Numbered from the stretch's first letter, positions 9,523 through 18,037 are shown. The stretch is 64,000 nt of DNA from Solibacillus sp. FSL K6-1523 (GCF_038005225.1 NZ_JBBOSU010000001.1:3522001-3586000), one strand, 5' to 3'. Notes: generated by a model from the letters alone, not told the origin. A program made the numbers and translations.

Positions 9523-9924
9523 TTATTTAGTATTTTCCAACTTTAAAATAATATGGGTATACTTTTTAAATTCATCTAAGTGTTTTTCAAGAATACTTAG
9601 TTCTAGTGCCTGGTAATCATGAACCGCAATCTTACGAAAACTTACCATATTTTTTAATATTTCCGATAAATTTGCATCTATAACACCTGCTTCCTCCAGT
9701 AACTGGAAGCTCTCTCGACTGGCTTTTGGTACACCTAATTTTCTTGTACTAACAAGGTGCATCGCTAAGTCAATACTCGCTTCACAAGCTCGTTAAATAT
9801 TCAGAATGATACTATCTTGTTTTGTGAAATTTTTTAGATTTTCTGCGTTTCCTGCATACTCTTCTTGGATACGATTAACACATCGCTCAATTGTCGTGAC
9901 CTTATTAATTACAATATCATTCAC
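9523..9924 (-). pseudogene. hepT: hepT toxin (HEPN), interrupted by an in-frame stop
   Basis: From the GTG at 9924 one frame reads through about 133 residues with a single TAA at 9793-9795 (codon 44). Both sides match a HepT/DUF86 HEPN RNase: ...FTKQDSIILNI before the stop and RACEASIDLAMHLV after it. The catalytic RX4HXY motif is intact in the second half (RKIAVHDY). The start overlaps the mntA stop, so the two genes formed a coupled operon. In the MntA-HepT (type VII) system the nucleotidyltransferase AMPylates the Tyr of this motif to silence the toxin. The stop probably replaced a Gln codon, although readthrough or a sequencing error cannot be excluded. An internal ATG at 9762 could give only the C-terminal part. 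Confidence 0.85.
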
Positions 9925-10152
9925 CAAATACACTTCCTCGCTCATTTATATTTTGAAAGATTTCTGCTCTTTGTTCATTTAATGTCACATACATGGAATA
10001 AGCTTTCATTTGTTGCTTCACAAATTCATTTTCATCCTGACAGTCTAATAGCTTACCTTCTGAAAAAATTTGCATGGAAAATACAGTATCAATTGTTTTA
10101 ATTTCTACAAGATTCACCTCAACACCTAAAATGTCCGCCAAATCACCTGTAA

Positions 10153-10330
10153 TTGAACTACTCCCACCTACGCTATCGCTTAGAGGAGGGAGATTCTTGA
10201 CTGAAACCCCTTTTAGATGGAGATTCACCGAGCAATCCCCGTAGTCCCTACGGTTTGAAGCCTTAATGCTTCTTGTAGAATATTGATGCTTGCGTTAAGA
10301 TCTCGGTCATGTTGCGTATGACAGTTTGGA
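10153..10330 (-). ncRNA. Predicted omega (reRNA) guide RNA of TnpB
   Basis: In IS605-type elements the omega RNA spans the 3' end of tnpB and the right end of the element, and its guide is the flanking DNA. Here the right end has the stem CTCCC/GGGAG and terminates ...GGGAGTAGTTCAA. The bases directly outside (10152 downwards, starting TTACAGGTGATTTGG) would be the current guide. The 5' limit is only a guess. Confidence 0.5.
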
Positions 10331-11385
10331 CACGTCCATGTTCGGATAGCGAGATTCTTTACGTCTTTATGTTGATAGCCACAATGTGAACAAAGCTGGC
10401 TAGAGGCAAATGTTTTACCTACTCGAATCACCTGTTTGCCGTGCCATTGTGCTTTGTACTCGAGCATATGCGCGAATTCTGACCAGCTCACCTCACTAAT
10501 GGCTTTGGCAAGTTGGGGATTTTTTTGCATCTTACTGACACGCAAATCTTCAATTCCAATGACGTCGTGGTTTTTGACAATTTCAGTGGATATTTTGTGT
10601 AAGTAATCGTGCCGTGCATTGCGGATTTTCTCATGAATTTTTGCTACTTTTATGCGCTGTTTTTGATAGTTTTTCGCTTCATCTAATGGACAGTTTCGTT
10701 TGATGGCCCCCTCTTTTTTACAGGCTAAAATGCGTTGTTCTTCTGCTAATTTTGCCTCTAGCTTACGGAAAAACTGCGGGTTGGCGTAGGTTGTACCGTC
10801 AGATAACTTTGCGAATTCTTTGAGACCAACATCAATGCCGACGTTTTTCGTTGTTTTTGGGTAGGCTTGGATGTCTGTTTCAGCTAAAACTGCGATGAAA
10901 TACTTACCTGTGGGGCTTCTTCTAATGGTTATGCTCATGATTTTTCCTGTAATTTCTTTGGATTTTGCGAATTTCACATGACCTAGTTTCGGGAGTTGGA
11001 TGCGACCTTTGATTATTTTGATATTATCATTCGTCATTTTTGTCGTATAGCTTTGTGTGGGGTTTTTCTTCGATTTAAAACGCGGTGCTTCGTTTTGCTG
11101 TTTGAAAAAACGGTCATAGCTATCCGCTAAATGTCGTACTGTTGTTTGAAGGGCAATGCTATCTACTTCTTTTAGCCAGCTTGTTTTTTCTTGTTTTTTT
11201 AATGTTGGCAGCATCGCGGAGCATTTTCCATACGACAAGCCTTTACCTGTTTCCTTGTATGTGGCTTGCCACTCAGCAAGACAATGGTTGAAAATGTAGC
11301 GACAACAGCCTATTGTTTTATTAATCAATGTCGTCTGTTCCTTTGTCGGATAGAGACGGAATTTATACGCTTTATACGTCAACAA
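10225..11385 (-). CDS. tnpB: TnpB RNA-guided endonuclease
   Basis: A 386-residue TnpB from the TTG at 11385, with GGAGG in front. The N-terminus is [14 protein letters not shown]. The RuvC residues are all present: Asp185 (GIDVGLKEF), Glu279 (IGIEDLRV) and Asp362 (HDRDLNAS). The Cys4 zinc ribbon is CSHC...CPNC at 332-355. It therefore looks catalytically intact and could cut targets next to the TAM, for which TTTAT at the left flank is the best guess. A promoter with 17-base spacing precedes it. It lies inside mntA. Start alternatives are a second TTG next to it and an ATG five codons upstream. Confidence 0.92.
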   Translation of the reverse strand: MLTYKAYKFRLYPTKEQTTLINKTIGCCRYIFNHCLAEWQATYKETGKGLSYGKCSAMLPTLKKQEKTSWLKEVDSIALQTTVRHLADSYDRFFKQQNEAPRFKSKKNPTQSYTTKMTNDNIKIIKGRIQLPKLGHVKFAKSKEITGKIMSITIRRSPTGKYFIAVLAETDIQAYPKTTKNVGIDVGLKEFAKLSDGTTYANPQFFRKLEAKLAEEQRILACKKEGAIKRNCPLDEAKNYQKQRIKVAKIHEKIRNARHDYLHKISTEIVKNHDVIGIEDLRVSKMQKNPQLAKAISEVSWSEFAHMLEYKAQWHGKQVIRVGKTFASSQLCSHCGYQHKDVKNLAIRTWTCPNCHTQHDRDLNASINILQEALRLQTVGTTGIAR

Positions 11386-11407
11386 TCGGTTCACCTCCAT
11401 TTCTTAC

Positions 11408-11436
11408 ATTCTATCAAACAGAATATACGTTCGCAA
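11408..11436 (-). promoter_or_regulatory. Promoter of tnpB
   Basis: On the minus strand TTGCGA (11431-11436) and TAGAAT (11408-11413) are separated by 17 bases. The -10 is about 23 bases from the TTG start, inside the left end of the element. Confidence 0.5.
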
Positions 11437-11908
11437 GTGTAAGAAAAAACTTTAGGCTACCGCCTACCGACATTCATCTCCCACTTACTTATTGGGCTAT
11501 GCCCTACACATTCCTTGAAGTGGAAGTCTTCTGTCGGATAATGATAAAAATGTATCATATGGAGATAATGCCACCTCACTAAAATAAGCAATATCGATAT
11601 CACAATCTTCACGCTGCGTATTTTTTGCATAAGAGCCAAATAGAATAATGAAAGTTGGAGAGAATCGCTTTTTTATAGCTGCTACACATGTATTTAACTG
11701 TTCTTCCGGTACCATTTCCAAGCCCTCCATTAAAATGATTACTGGCTTTATTATACACATATATCTGCTTTCAAAATACTTTCAGATGATCACTATAAAG
11801 TTGCAGGTCTGCTGCACAAGTTATAGAGCATTTCTTTGAATAAGAATTGCTTTTCATTTTATTTAGAACATAAATATACAATAAAAATATTTTATTATTC
11901 AACAAAAT

Positions 11909-11941
11909 TTTATTGATATTCGATAAATTTTATATTAGAAT
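11909..11941 (+). promoter_or_regulatory. Promoter with overlapping palindromic operator
   Basis: TTGATA (11913-11918), a 17-base spacer and TAGAAT (11936-11941) form a good vegetative promoter. The 19-base near-palindrome TTTATTGATATTCGATAAA (11909-11927, one mismatched pair) covers the -35. A likely ligand is the Cro/CI-type regulator encoded as the second gene of this operon, giving autorepression. Confidence 0.5.
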
Positions 11942-11973
11942 CAATATATTATTAAATAAGTGAGGTGCTTTTT

Positions 11974-12456
11974 ATGGAAAACGTAACAACGTTATTTTTA
12001 AAAATAGCAGTTATTCTTTTGGGAGTCCCAGTTCTTGCTCTATGCATCTTTTTGGTTCCTGAGATAGCAAATGTTGCAGCACAATTGCTTCCAAATTTTG
12101 CTTTTATAAAATATGTCGTTTTCATCGCTTTTGATGCATCAGCAATCCCTTTTTACTTTGCTTTGTATCAGGCTTTCAAATTGTTACGCTATATTGACAA
12201 AAATAAAGCTTTCTCTGATTTATCAGTAACAGCTTTAAAGAAAATCAAATACTGTGCCATCACAATCAGTATTTTGCATGTGCTAGTTTGGCCGCTCTAC
12301 TATATCTTTGCGGAAGTAGACGATGCACCAGGAGTTATTTTTATCGGATTGATCGTTCCTTTTGCTTCGATGGTTATTGCAGTCTTTGCAGCTGTTCTCC
12401 AAAAACTTTTACAAGAAGCAATTACGATCAAATCTGAAAATGATTTAACGGTCTGA
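11974..12456 (+). CDS. DUF2975 family membrane protein
   Basis: A protein of 160 residues with four predicted membrane helices (about 10-30, 45-65, 92-112 and 120-145) and the central segment FKLLRYIDKNKAFSDLSVTALKKIKYC, characteristic of DUF2975 (YoaS-like). The ATG at 11974 has GAGG eight bases upstream; an in-frame GTG three codons earlier overlaps that site. It is the first gene of a three-gene operon with a small Cro-like regulator, the usual DUF2975 arrangement. No molecular function is known to me. Confidence 0.82.
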   Translation: MENVTTLFLKIAVILLGVPVLALCIFLVPEIANVAAQLLPNFAFIKYVVFIAFDASAIPFYFALYQAFKLLRYIDKNKAFSDLSVTALKKIKYCAITISILHVLVWPLYYIFAEVDDAPGVIFIGLIVPFASMVIAVFAAVLQKLLQEAITIKSENDLTV

Positions 12457-12467
12457 GGTGAATAACA

Positions 12468-12683
12468 ATGGCAATTATAATCAATGTTGATGTGATGTTA
12501 GCAAAAAGGAAAATGAGTGTTACAGAACTTTCAGAGAAGGTTGGAATAACAATGGCGAACCTTTCTATATTGAAAAATGGAAAGGCAAAAGCAATTCGAT
12601 TCTCCACTTTAGAGGCAATTTGTAAAGCCTTAGAGTGTCAGCCTGGAGATATTTTAGAATACAAAAGTGACGAGGACAGTTAA
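12468..12683 (+). CDS. Small Cro/CI-family (HTH_26, YozG-like) transcriptional regulator
   Basis: The 71-residue protein is almost entirely a helix-turn-helix domain: MSVTELSEKVGITMANLSILKNGKAKAI, then FSTLEAICKALECQPGDILEY, the typical ending of this family. It starts 11 bases after the DUF2975 gene, with GAGGTG in front. It probably binds the palindrome overlapping the operon promoter at 11909-11927. The usual size is 65-85 residues, so it is complete. Confidence 0.88.
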   Translation: MAIIINVDVMLAKRKMSVTELSEKVGITMANLSILKNGKAKAIRFSTLEAICKALECQPGDILEYKSDEDS

Positions 12684-12731
12684 ACATTTTAGAGGAAACT
12701 TAAAAGAACAATTATTAAAGGAGGTATAACG

Positions 12732-13976
12732 ATGGGCATTAACAATTGGATTACCGAAAATATTACGAACCCTCATGAGCTAGAGAGAATGTATAGAACA
12801 GACCCAAAAGCTTTTAAAAAGTCATTCTCACACGCATGGGAACAAAATCCTGATTCTGAGGTGCTTGGTGCTTGGTATGAAAGATTGCATTTCAAAGAGA
12901 CGTCAAATACAGGGAAATCCCCCATGCTTCAAAAAGGATTCTTATTCATGGGCATTTTAGCCATTATGGCAGGAATATGCACGAGGATCATTTTTCATTT
13001 TGTCGAACAGGAAGCAATTGCTCCAATTAACCTAGCTTTTGGTATCATTCCCTTTATTGCCGCCTATTTTATTTACAATAATAGACCGAAAAAAAATGTG
13101 ATTTATTCCCTTATAGCATTGTTCCTAATTTCCGGAATTTATCTTAATATGCTGCCGATCAATTATAAAGACAGTATTATCCTTGCTTATTTACACCTTC
13201 CCATATTCTTATGGGTATTAGTAGGGCTTGCATTTACAGGAAATGAATATTCAAAAGGCAGTACAAGATTAGCCTATATTAAATTTAATTTGGAATATGG
13301 TATTCTTTACGCCAGCATGGCAGTTAGCGGAATGGTACTCGCAGCATTAACGATGCAGTTATTTAGCTTTGTTGGTTTGGGTATAGAAGAATTCTATTTT
13401 AGTAATGTCGTTTTATTTGGTGCTGCCGCTCTCGCAATTGTGGCTGCATACTTAGTATCAATGAATCTTAAACTTGCTAAAAATATTACACCATATATAG
13501 CGAAAATTTTTAGCCCCCTTGTTCTGATTACATTGGTGGTCTATCTTATAACAGTTGTATGGGTCGGAAATAATCCATTTTTGGACCGCAATTTCCTAAT
13601 AGCCTTTAATGGAATACTTCTTGGTGTATTGGCCGTTACTATATTTTCCATTACAGAGAGTGACTCAGACGAGAAAAAGAACATTTCACATTATATAAGT
13701 TTTGCTTTAATTGTTCTTGCGCTTATCATTGACAGTGTAGCTTTGTCAGCGATCGTGTTCAGACTTTCTGAGTATGGGATTACGCCTAATCGACTTGCTG
13801 TATTGGGAGTAAATATACTGATCTGGGCAAATCTAATTTGGATTATGCTTTCCTATATGCGTTTTCTACAAAACAAATCTGGACCAGCAACGATTCAAGA
13901 TGCAGTTACTAAGTATTTGCCAGTCTACGGGCTTTGGGCGGCTTTCGTTATCTTTACTTTTCCTATAATCTTTTAA
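12732..13976 (+). CDS. Polytopic membrane protein, family uncertain (DUF4153-like?)
   Basis: The 414-residue protein has a soluble N-terminal section of about 65 residues (INNWITENITNPHELERMYRTD...) followed by about 10-11 hydrophobic helices. It has no recognisable transporter or catalytic motif. It begins 48 bases after the regulator gene, with AAAGGAGGTATAACG before the ATG, so it is the third gene of the operon and probably under the same repressor. A multi-helix membrane protein with an N-terminal soluble part often follows DUF2975/HTH pairs in bacilli. I cannot name the family with confidence. Confidence 0.7.
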   Translation: MGINNWITENITNPHELERMYRTDPKAFKKSFSHAWEQNPDSEVLGAWYERLHFKETSNTGKSPMLQKGFLFMGILAIMAGICTRIIFHFVEQEAIAPINLAFGIIPFIAAYFIYNNRPKKNVIYSLIALFLISGIYLNMLPINYKDSIILAYLHLPIFLWVLVGLAFTGNEYSKGSTRLAYIKFNLEYGILYASMAVSGMVLAALTMQLFSFVGLGIEEFYFSNVVLFGAAALAIVAAYLVSMNLKLAKNITPYIAKIFSPLVLITLVVYLITVVWVGNNPFLDRNFLIAFNGILLGVLAVTIFSITESDSDEKKNISHYISFALIVLALIIDSVALSAIVFRLSEYGITPNRLAVLGVNILIWANLIWIMLSYMRFLQNKSGPATIQDAVTKYLPVYGLWAAFVIFTFPIIF

Positions 13977-14025
13977 TTAGAAAGGCTCTGTTGATGAAGT
14001 ATGGACTTATTAGGCTAGCTCAACC

Positions 14026-14070
14026 AAAAAGGGCACATTCTGTTCGATTTGAACAGAATGTGCCCTTTTT
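14026..14070. terminator. Bidirectional intrinsic terminator (perfect 20-bp stem)
   Basis: AAAAAGGGCACATTCTGTTC pairs with its exact complement across a five-base loop, between the DUF2975 operon (+) and the terD genes (-). Confidence 0.95.
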
Positions 14071-14085
14071 CAATTTATAACTTTA

Positions 14086-14664
14086 TTACGCGTTTAATCC
14101 ATAAGTATTTACAAGTGCAGCTAAGCCGCCTTGATAGCCTGACCCAATCGCATTAAACTTCCACTCATTGCCATGGCGATATAATTCACAAAAAACAACG
14201 GCTGTTTCAATCGAGAAATCTTCTCCTAAATCGAAACGTAAAATTTCTGTCCCTAAATCTTCGTCTACAAGGCGAACAAATGCATTCGTGACTTGTCCAA
14301 AGTTTTGACGGCGATTTTCAGCATCGTGAATTGTAACAGTAATGGCGATACGGTTTACATCAGACGCAACTTTATTTAAGTGGACTTTGATTTGCTCATC
14401 ATCGCCGTCCCCTTCACCTGTTAAATTGTCGCCCGTATGCTCTACAGAACCATCGCTACTTACTAAGTTATTATAAAAAATGAAGTCTAAATCTTGGCGA
14501 CACTTGCCTTGCTCATTTAGTAGAAATACCGAAGCATCTAGATCAAATGCGGCGCCTCCATCAAAGTTTTTTACATCCCAGCCTAAACCAACGATAATAT
14601 TTTGCAGTGCTGGATTGCCTTTAGTTAAATCAATTCGTTGGCCTTTGCTTAATTGAATTGCCAT
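14086..14664 (-). CDS. terD: TerD-family stress protein (third of three)
   Basis: A 192-residue TerD domain protein. It opens [28 protein letters not shown] and has the calcium-binding acidic segments [12 protein letters not shown] and [15 protein letters not shown]-like (here [16 protein letters not shown]). It ends in [17 protein letters not shown]. TerD proteins bind Ca2+ and act in tellurite and general stress resistance, in a complex with membrane TerC. This copy is closest to the middle copy; both lack the Gly-rich loop of the first. It is the last gene of the run and is followed by a strong terminator. Confidence 0.93.
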   Translation of the reverse strand: MAIQLSKGQRIDLTKGNPALQNIIVGLGWDVKNFDGGAAFDLDASVFLLNEQGKCRQDLDFIFYNNLVSSDGSVEHTGDNLTGEGDGDDEQIKVHLNKVASDVNRIAITVTIHDAENRRQNFGQVTNAFVRLVDEDLGTEILRFDLGEDFSIETAVVFCELYRHGNEWKFNAIGSGYQGGLAALVNTYGLNA

Positions 14665-14745
14665 GTGAATTTCCCCCTATCACTTATAAATATATAATTC
14701 ATTTAAGCCTCAGCGTTAGCTTGCTTCTACTCGATGCAAAGCAAA

Positions 14746-15321
14746 TTAACCAATCTGTAAGCCGAAATCATTACATAATGCCGCTAATCCGCCTTGATAA
14801 CCAGATCCGATTGCAGCGAATTTCCACTCACCGTTATGACGGTATAATTCTCCAACAACAAGCGCTGTTTCGATTGAGAAATCTTCTCCTAAATCATACC
14901 GGATTAACTCGCCAGAATCGTTGAATACACGAATAAATGCATTTGAAACCATTCCGAAGTTTTGTCCGCGGCTTTCACCATCATGAATTGTAACCGCAAA
15001 TGTTACTTTTTCAATGTTTGCTGGCACTGCTTGTAAATCAACGTGGACAACTTCATCATCTCCTGCACCATCACCTGTTAAGTTGTCACCAGAATGGACA
15101 ACCGAACCGTTAGCACCTGTTGTATTATTGTAAAAAACAAAACCTTCTGGGCCTGTCACTTTTCCAGTTCCTTCTAATAAGAAAATAGAAGCATCTAGAT
15201 CGAAATCTTTTCCGCCATCATATTTATTTGTATCCCAACCTAAACCAACACTTACCTTTGTTAATCCTGGATTTGACTTTGTTAAATCTACTTTTTGACC
15301 TTTTGCTAATGAAACGACCAT
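14746..15321 (-). CDS. terD: TerD-family stress protein (second of three)
   Basis: A 191-residue TerD protein ([19 protein letters not shown]...). It has [15 protein letters not shown], the acidic Ca2+ site [17 protein letters not shown] and the C-terminal [17 protein letters not shown]. The ATG at 15321 is preferred because GAGGAG lies ten bases upstream; a TTG six codons earlier overlaps that site. Spacing of 81 bases to the next TerD gene and 18 to the preceding one supports a single transcript. The three TerDs are probably paralogues from tandem duplication, like yceC/D/E of Bacillus. Confidence 0.93.
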   Translation of the reverse strand: MVVSLAKGQKVDLTKSNPGLTKVSVGLGWDTNKYDGGKDFDLDASIFLLEGTGKVTGPEGFVFYNNTTGANGSVVHSGDNLTGDGAGDDEVVHVDLQAVPANIEKVTFAVTIHDGESRGQNFGMVSNAFIRVFNDSGELIRYDLGEDFSIETALVVGELYRHNGEWKFAAIGSGYQGGLAALCNDFGLQIG

Positions 15322-15339
15322 GTTTAATTCACTCCTCAA

Positions 15340-15957
15340 TTATGATTGATATTTTCGAACGACTTCACCGATTGAATTATCTTGCGTACCTGTACCGATT
15401 GCAGCAAATTTCCATTCATTTTCATGTCGGTAAATTTCGCCCGTAATTAATGTTGTTTGACCTGAATAATCTTCTGATAAATTATATTTTAATAACTGTT
15501 CATTCGTTGCTCCATTTACAACACGAATAAATGCATTTTGAATCATACCAAAATGTTGCTTACGTTGTGCCGCTTCATAAATATTAACAACGAAAACTAA
15601 GCGATTATAATCTGCTGGAATCGACTTTAACTCTACAACAACTTGTTCGTCATCTCCATCACCATCACCTGTTAAGTTATCTCCTGAATGGGCAACTGCA
15701 CCGTTTGCCCCTTTTAAATTACCAAAATAGATAACATCCTCTTTGGCCGCTAAACGATCATCTTTCAACAGAATAACGGAAGCATCACAGTCAACATTTG
15801 CCCCTTTAGAGCCACCACCTCCAAATAATCCGCCGAATAAACCACCGCTCGACTTTTGTTGAACAGGATCCCATCCTAATCCAACTGTAATTTTATTTAA
15901 TCCTGTATTGCCTTTTGTTAAATCAACTCGTTGACCCTTTTGTAAGTTAATCGTCAT
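15340..15957 (-). CDS. terD: TerD-family stress protein with Gly-rich loop (first of three)
   Basis: A 205-residue TerD protein starting TINLQKGQRVDLTKGNTGLNKITVGLG. Between the first strand and the DCDAS motif is an extra Gly/Phe-rich loop (SSGGLFGGLFGGGGSKGA, about residues 34-52) found in one subgroup of TerD proteins. The Ca2+-binding segment is [17 protein letters not shown]. The ATG at 15957 has AGGAGG seven bases upstream. It lies 25 bases after repeat copy 2, which separates it from yceG. Stress protection by Ca2+-dependent assembly is known for the family; direct activity here is inferred. Confidence 0.92.
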   Translation of the reverse strand: MTINLQKGQRVDLTKGNTGLNKITVGLGWDPVQQKSSGGLFGGLFGGGGSKGANVDCDASVILLKDDRLAAKEDVIYFGNLKGANGAVAHSGDNLTGDGDGDDEQVVVELKSIPADYNRLVFVVNIYEAAQRKQHFGMIQNAFIRVVNGATNEQLLKYNLSEDYSGQTTLITGEIYRHENEWKFAAIGTGTQDNSIGEVVRKYQS

Positions 15958-15982
15958 ACTAACTCCTCCTAGCAATTTTGAT

Positions 15983-16165
15983 CAATTACGCCTCGGCGTA
16001 ATTGCGTCCAGATTTTTTCGAGGGCCCACAGGACGTGGGTCAGTCAGCCGTTGTCACACGATGTGACGTTTTTAGGCTGACTTCCTTCTTCCCTTAAAAA
16101 TCTGTGACATCCGCCGGGGCTTAACTTGATTCAGCTGTGGGTTTGAACCCCAGCTGAATCAAGTT
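15983..16165 (-). repeat. Stop-codon-associated modular hairpin repeat, copy 2
   Basis: In the sense of yceG it starts 58 bases after the stop. AACTTGATTCAGCTG pairs with CAGCTGAATCAAGTT around a GGGTTCAAACC loop, followed by CCCCGGCGGATGTCACAG. Here the two-hairpin module (GTCACATCGTGTGAC and CCCACGTCCTGTGGG) is placed inside the AGATTTTT/AAAAATCT arm, unlike copies 3 and 4. It ends with the palindrome CAATTACGCCGAGGCGTAATTG-type sequence, 25 bases before the first terD. Confidence 0.88.
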
Positions 16166-16223
16166 ATATAGCCTACTATTTACTTTATATTTCTTGACAT
16201 AATAATACAAATTATCCTGCCCG

Positions 16224-17861
16224 CTATTTTAACTTTTTGGAAATTCGGCGAAACATTGACTTTAAATCTAATTTTCGATCTAATGCATCTTTTACAGATG
16301 ATGTGCTTAATGTTTTAGTAAGCGTTTCATCAAAACTAATTTTTTCGAGGCGATGTGTATTAAGCAGCTGTCCGGTAATAAAATGTTCAATGCTGCGCGA
16401 ACCACCGGGACTACATATAATGACATCAAACCCAAGCATACTTACAAATAATAATAACACCGCATCTTGGCGTTGCATTTGCCCACTTGCTTCTTCTTTA
16501 AATATGAGAATCGTTGGGTTTAAATAACTATAGTCAAACTGTTGATACAACCGAATGATTTCTTCAGGCATTAACATGAGTTGCCCAAATAAATATTGCG
16601 CATGCTCCACTTTTGATTGCTGTGGGAGTGGTTGAACATAGTCACTTTCGATAAAACGAATCATTGTATTGGCAACATTGCGCTGTGCACCAAGCGGCAT
16701 ATCTTTACATGGCCATATCGACAATTGCATTATTTTTTCCGCATCTAGTTGGCCATCTGTGCTCGCATCGCGCATATGAAATTGCATATTACTTTTTTGC
16801 AGAGGCAATAGTGGGAAACTAGTAGCGGTATAAGTCATTTCCCCTTCATGTAGCTTGCGAATTTTCCGTGCATAATCTGCCTGATCTAGTGATAGCCCTT
16901 CTACTTTTGCAAATAACACAGGCAAATAAATGACGCCATCTTCCTCTTCAAAGCCATCTCGTAAATACAAATGAGCATCCGACAAAATAAATAGTTCATC
17001 GTATGTTGTATTTAATATTCTTGTTCGTGTTTCATACTCTGCATATTTCCACGGATAGTTCAGTGCCGAATTATTATACAGATGCTCACTTACTTGCTCA
17101 GAAGCTCGCGATGTAACCGTTTGCACACGCATCGGCTTATCGAATGGAAAATCAAATAGTGTCCCTTTATTAGCAAGCACTTCAGTTGGAATATCTGTAA
17201 GCCCAAATGGTTCAAATATATTTTCACCGTCTGGCTCAAATATAACGAGGTCACAGCCAAATAAATAGAGGAAGTATAAGAAATACACTTCACTTTCTTT
17301 TGCAGGACCATACCACAGTATGCGCGGCATCGAAGACTCAAAGGGTTCTTGCTCTAGCCATAATGGGAAAAAATGATTGGACCACTTTACAAAATCTAAA
17401 AAGATCCGTTGTAGCTGATTACTAACGAGACCTGGATAGCGCACTTGTATAAGCTCTAGCCAACTTTGTAATGTGTTCACAAAATGATTTCGGTACGGTG
17501 TATTCATCAGGGGCAATAATTGTTTCCCTGCAAAAAACGCCATAAAGCGATTAATTGAAATCGGATTTTCACGATGCATTTGCAAAATATTCACAATTTC
17601 TGTGCGCATCTGAGGATCAATTACTTTCGGCATATTATGAAAAAGTAACGTCCAATCAATTTCTTTATTCGCTAACGTGTATAAATACTCTTGCATGTCA
17701 TATTCACTATCGTAAATACCTAATAATTGCTTTGCGACGCGTGAATATTGTAATTCGCCATTCGTTTCCAAATAGATTGGTCTTGTATGTAATTTTGTTG
17801 AAATGATTTCTTCCCATGTTTTTAAATTGTCTTCAAAATCATGTGGTTTAAATCGCATCAT
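16224..17861 (-). CDS. yceG: YceG-like TerD-associated protein
   Basis: The 545-residue soluble protein matches YceG, the partner gene of yceC-F in Bacillus (MRFKPHDFEDNLKTW..., RILWYGPAKESEVYFLYFLYLFGCDLVIFEPDGENIF..., LFVSMLGFDVIICSPGGSRSIEHFI). It contains two similar segments ending in 'D-V/L-I-x-x-P-G-G/D-G', suggesting an internal duplication of a Rossmann-like fold. Ter-associated 'biosynthetic module' proteins are its usual neighbours. It is the first gene of the yceG-terD-terD-terD run and is preceded by an ECF-type promoter. Biochemical activity is unknown. The start is one of two adjacent ATGs after GGAGTGAAGG. Confidence 0.87.
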   Translation of the reverse strand: MMRFKPHDFEDNLKTWEEIISTKLHTRPIYLETNGELQYSRVAKQLLGIYDSEYDMQEYLYTLANKEIDWTLLFHNMPKVIDPQMRTEIVNILQMHRENPISINRFMAFFAGKQLLPLMNTPYRNHFVNTLQSWLELIQVRYPGLVSNQLQRIFLDFVKWSNHFFPLWLEQEPFESSMPRILWYGPAKESEVYFLYFLYLFGCDLVIFEPDGENIFEPFGLTDIPTEVLANKGTLFDFPFDKPMRVQTVTSRASEQVSEHLYNNSALNYPWKYAEYETRTRILNTTYDELFILSDAHLYLRDGFEEEDGVIYLPVLFAKVEGLSLDQADYARKIRKLHEGEMTYTATSFPLLPLQKSNMQFHMRDASTDGQLDAEKIMQLSIWPCKDMPLGAQRNVANTMIRFIESDYVQPLPQQSKVEHAQYLFGQLMLMPEEIIRLYQQFDYSYLNPTILIFKEEASGQMQRQDAVLLLFVSMLGFDVIICSPGGSRSIEHFITGQLLNTHRLEKISFDETLTKTLSTSSVKDALDRKLDLKSMFRRISKKLK

Positions 17862-17903
17862 TCCTTCACTCCAGTCTGCAAATCATTAAGCTTCTCTATA
17901 ATA

Positions 17904-17930
17904 TACGTTTAAGGTAGAAGTTTAGTTTCA
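17904..17930 (-). promoter_or_regulatory. ECF sigma (sigma-W/M-type) promoter of yceG-terD
   Basis: On the minus strand TGAAAC (17925-17930), a 17-base spacer and CGTATA starting at 17907 match the extracytoplasmic-function sigma consensus TGAAAC/CGTA. The Bacillus subtilis yce operon is known to belong to cell-envelope stress ECF regulons, so site and gene agree. Confidence 0.65.
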
Positions 17931-17933
17931 TTT

Positions 17934-17961
17934 ATCATAGCAAATTTTTGTACTTTCCCAA
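17934..17961 (-). promoter_or_regulatory. Second, sigma-A-like promoter of yceG-terD
   Basis: TTGGGA (17956-17961), 16 bases, TATGAT (17934-17939), immediately upstream of the ECF site. Confidence 0.4.
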
Positions 17962-17991
17962 AACGTAAACAATCTCACCCCATATAAAGAT

Positions 17992-18032
17992 AAAAAGACC
18001 ACAAAACGTTTAATAAATGCCTTGTGGTCAGA
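17992..18032 (-). terminator. Intrinsic terminator of chemoreceptor gene
   Basis: On the minus strand TGACCACAA pairs with TTGTGGTC and is followed by TTTTTAT, just after the stop of the chemoreceptor. Confidence 0.8.
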
Positions 18033-18037
18033 ATTAT

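Larger units (their letters stand above)
10153..11543 (-). mobile_element. IS200/IS605-superfamily tnpB-only element (IS1341-like)
   Basis: The element is about 1391 bp. Its boundaries were set by the in-frame reconstruction of mntA on either side. The left end (right on the map) begins after TTTAT and contains an imperfect stem-loop region between CCGACA and TGTCGG, with CTTCCACTT/AAGTGGGAG and GGGC/GCCC pairs. The right end carries a CTCCC...GGGAG hairpin and ends TAGTTCAA. There are no terminal inverted repeats and no evident target duplication, as expected for this superfamily. tnpB is the only gene and tnpA (Y1 transposase) is absent, so movement would need TnpA in trans. Confidence 0.85.
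9917..11715 (-). pseudogene. mntA: mntA antitoxin nucleotidyltransferase, split by a tnpB element
   Basis: The 5' part (11715-11544) encodes MVPEEQLN... with the nucleotidyltransferase signature GSYAKNTQREDCDID. The 3' part (10152-9917) encodes TGDLADILGVEVNLVEI... to the TGA. Removing the bases between 11543 and 10153 joins the halves exactly in frame to give 135 residues, the normal MntA size, reading ...YDTFLFTGDLADILG. The start ATG at 11715 has GGAGG eight bases upstream. MntA is the antitoxin that transfers AMP to HepT. With the insertion, no full antitoxin can be made, which fits the parallel loss of hepT. Confidence 0.87.

Noticed and set aside
9523-9762. The 79-codon frame as a complete small gene
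   Set aside because: It is the C-terminal part of hepT; matching sequence continues upstream in the same frame through a single stop, and the internal ATG lacks a ribosome site.
11497-11760. The 87-codon frame as a complete nucleotidyltransferase
   Set aside because: Its last 27 or so codons read into the transposon end; only the first part is mntA, and the rest resumes at 10152.
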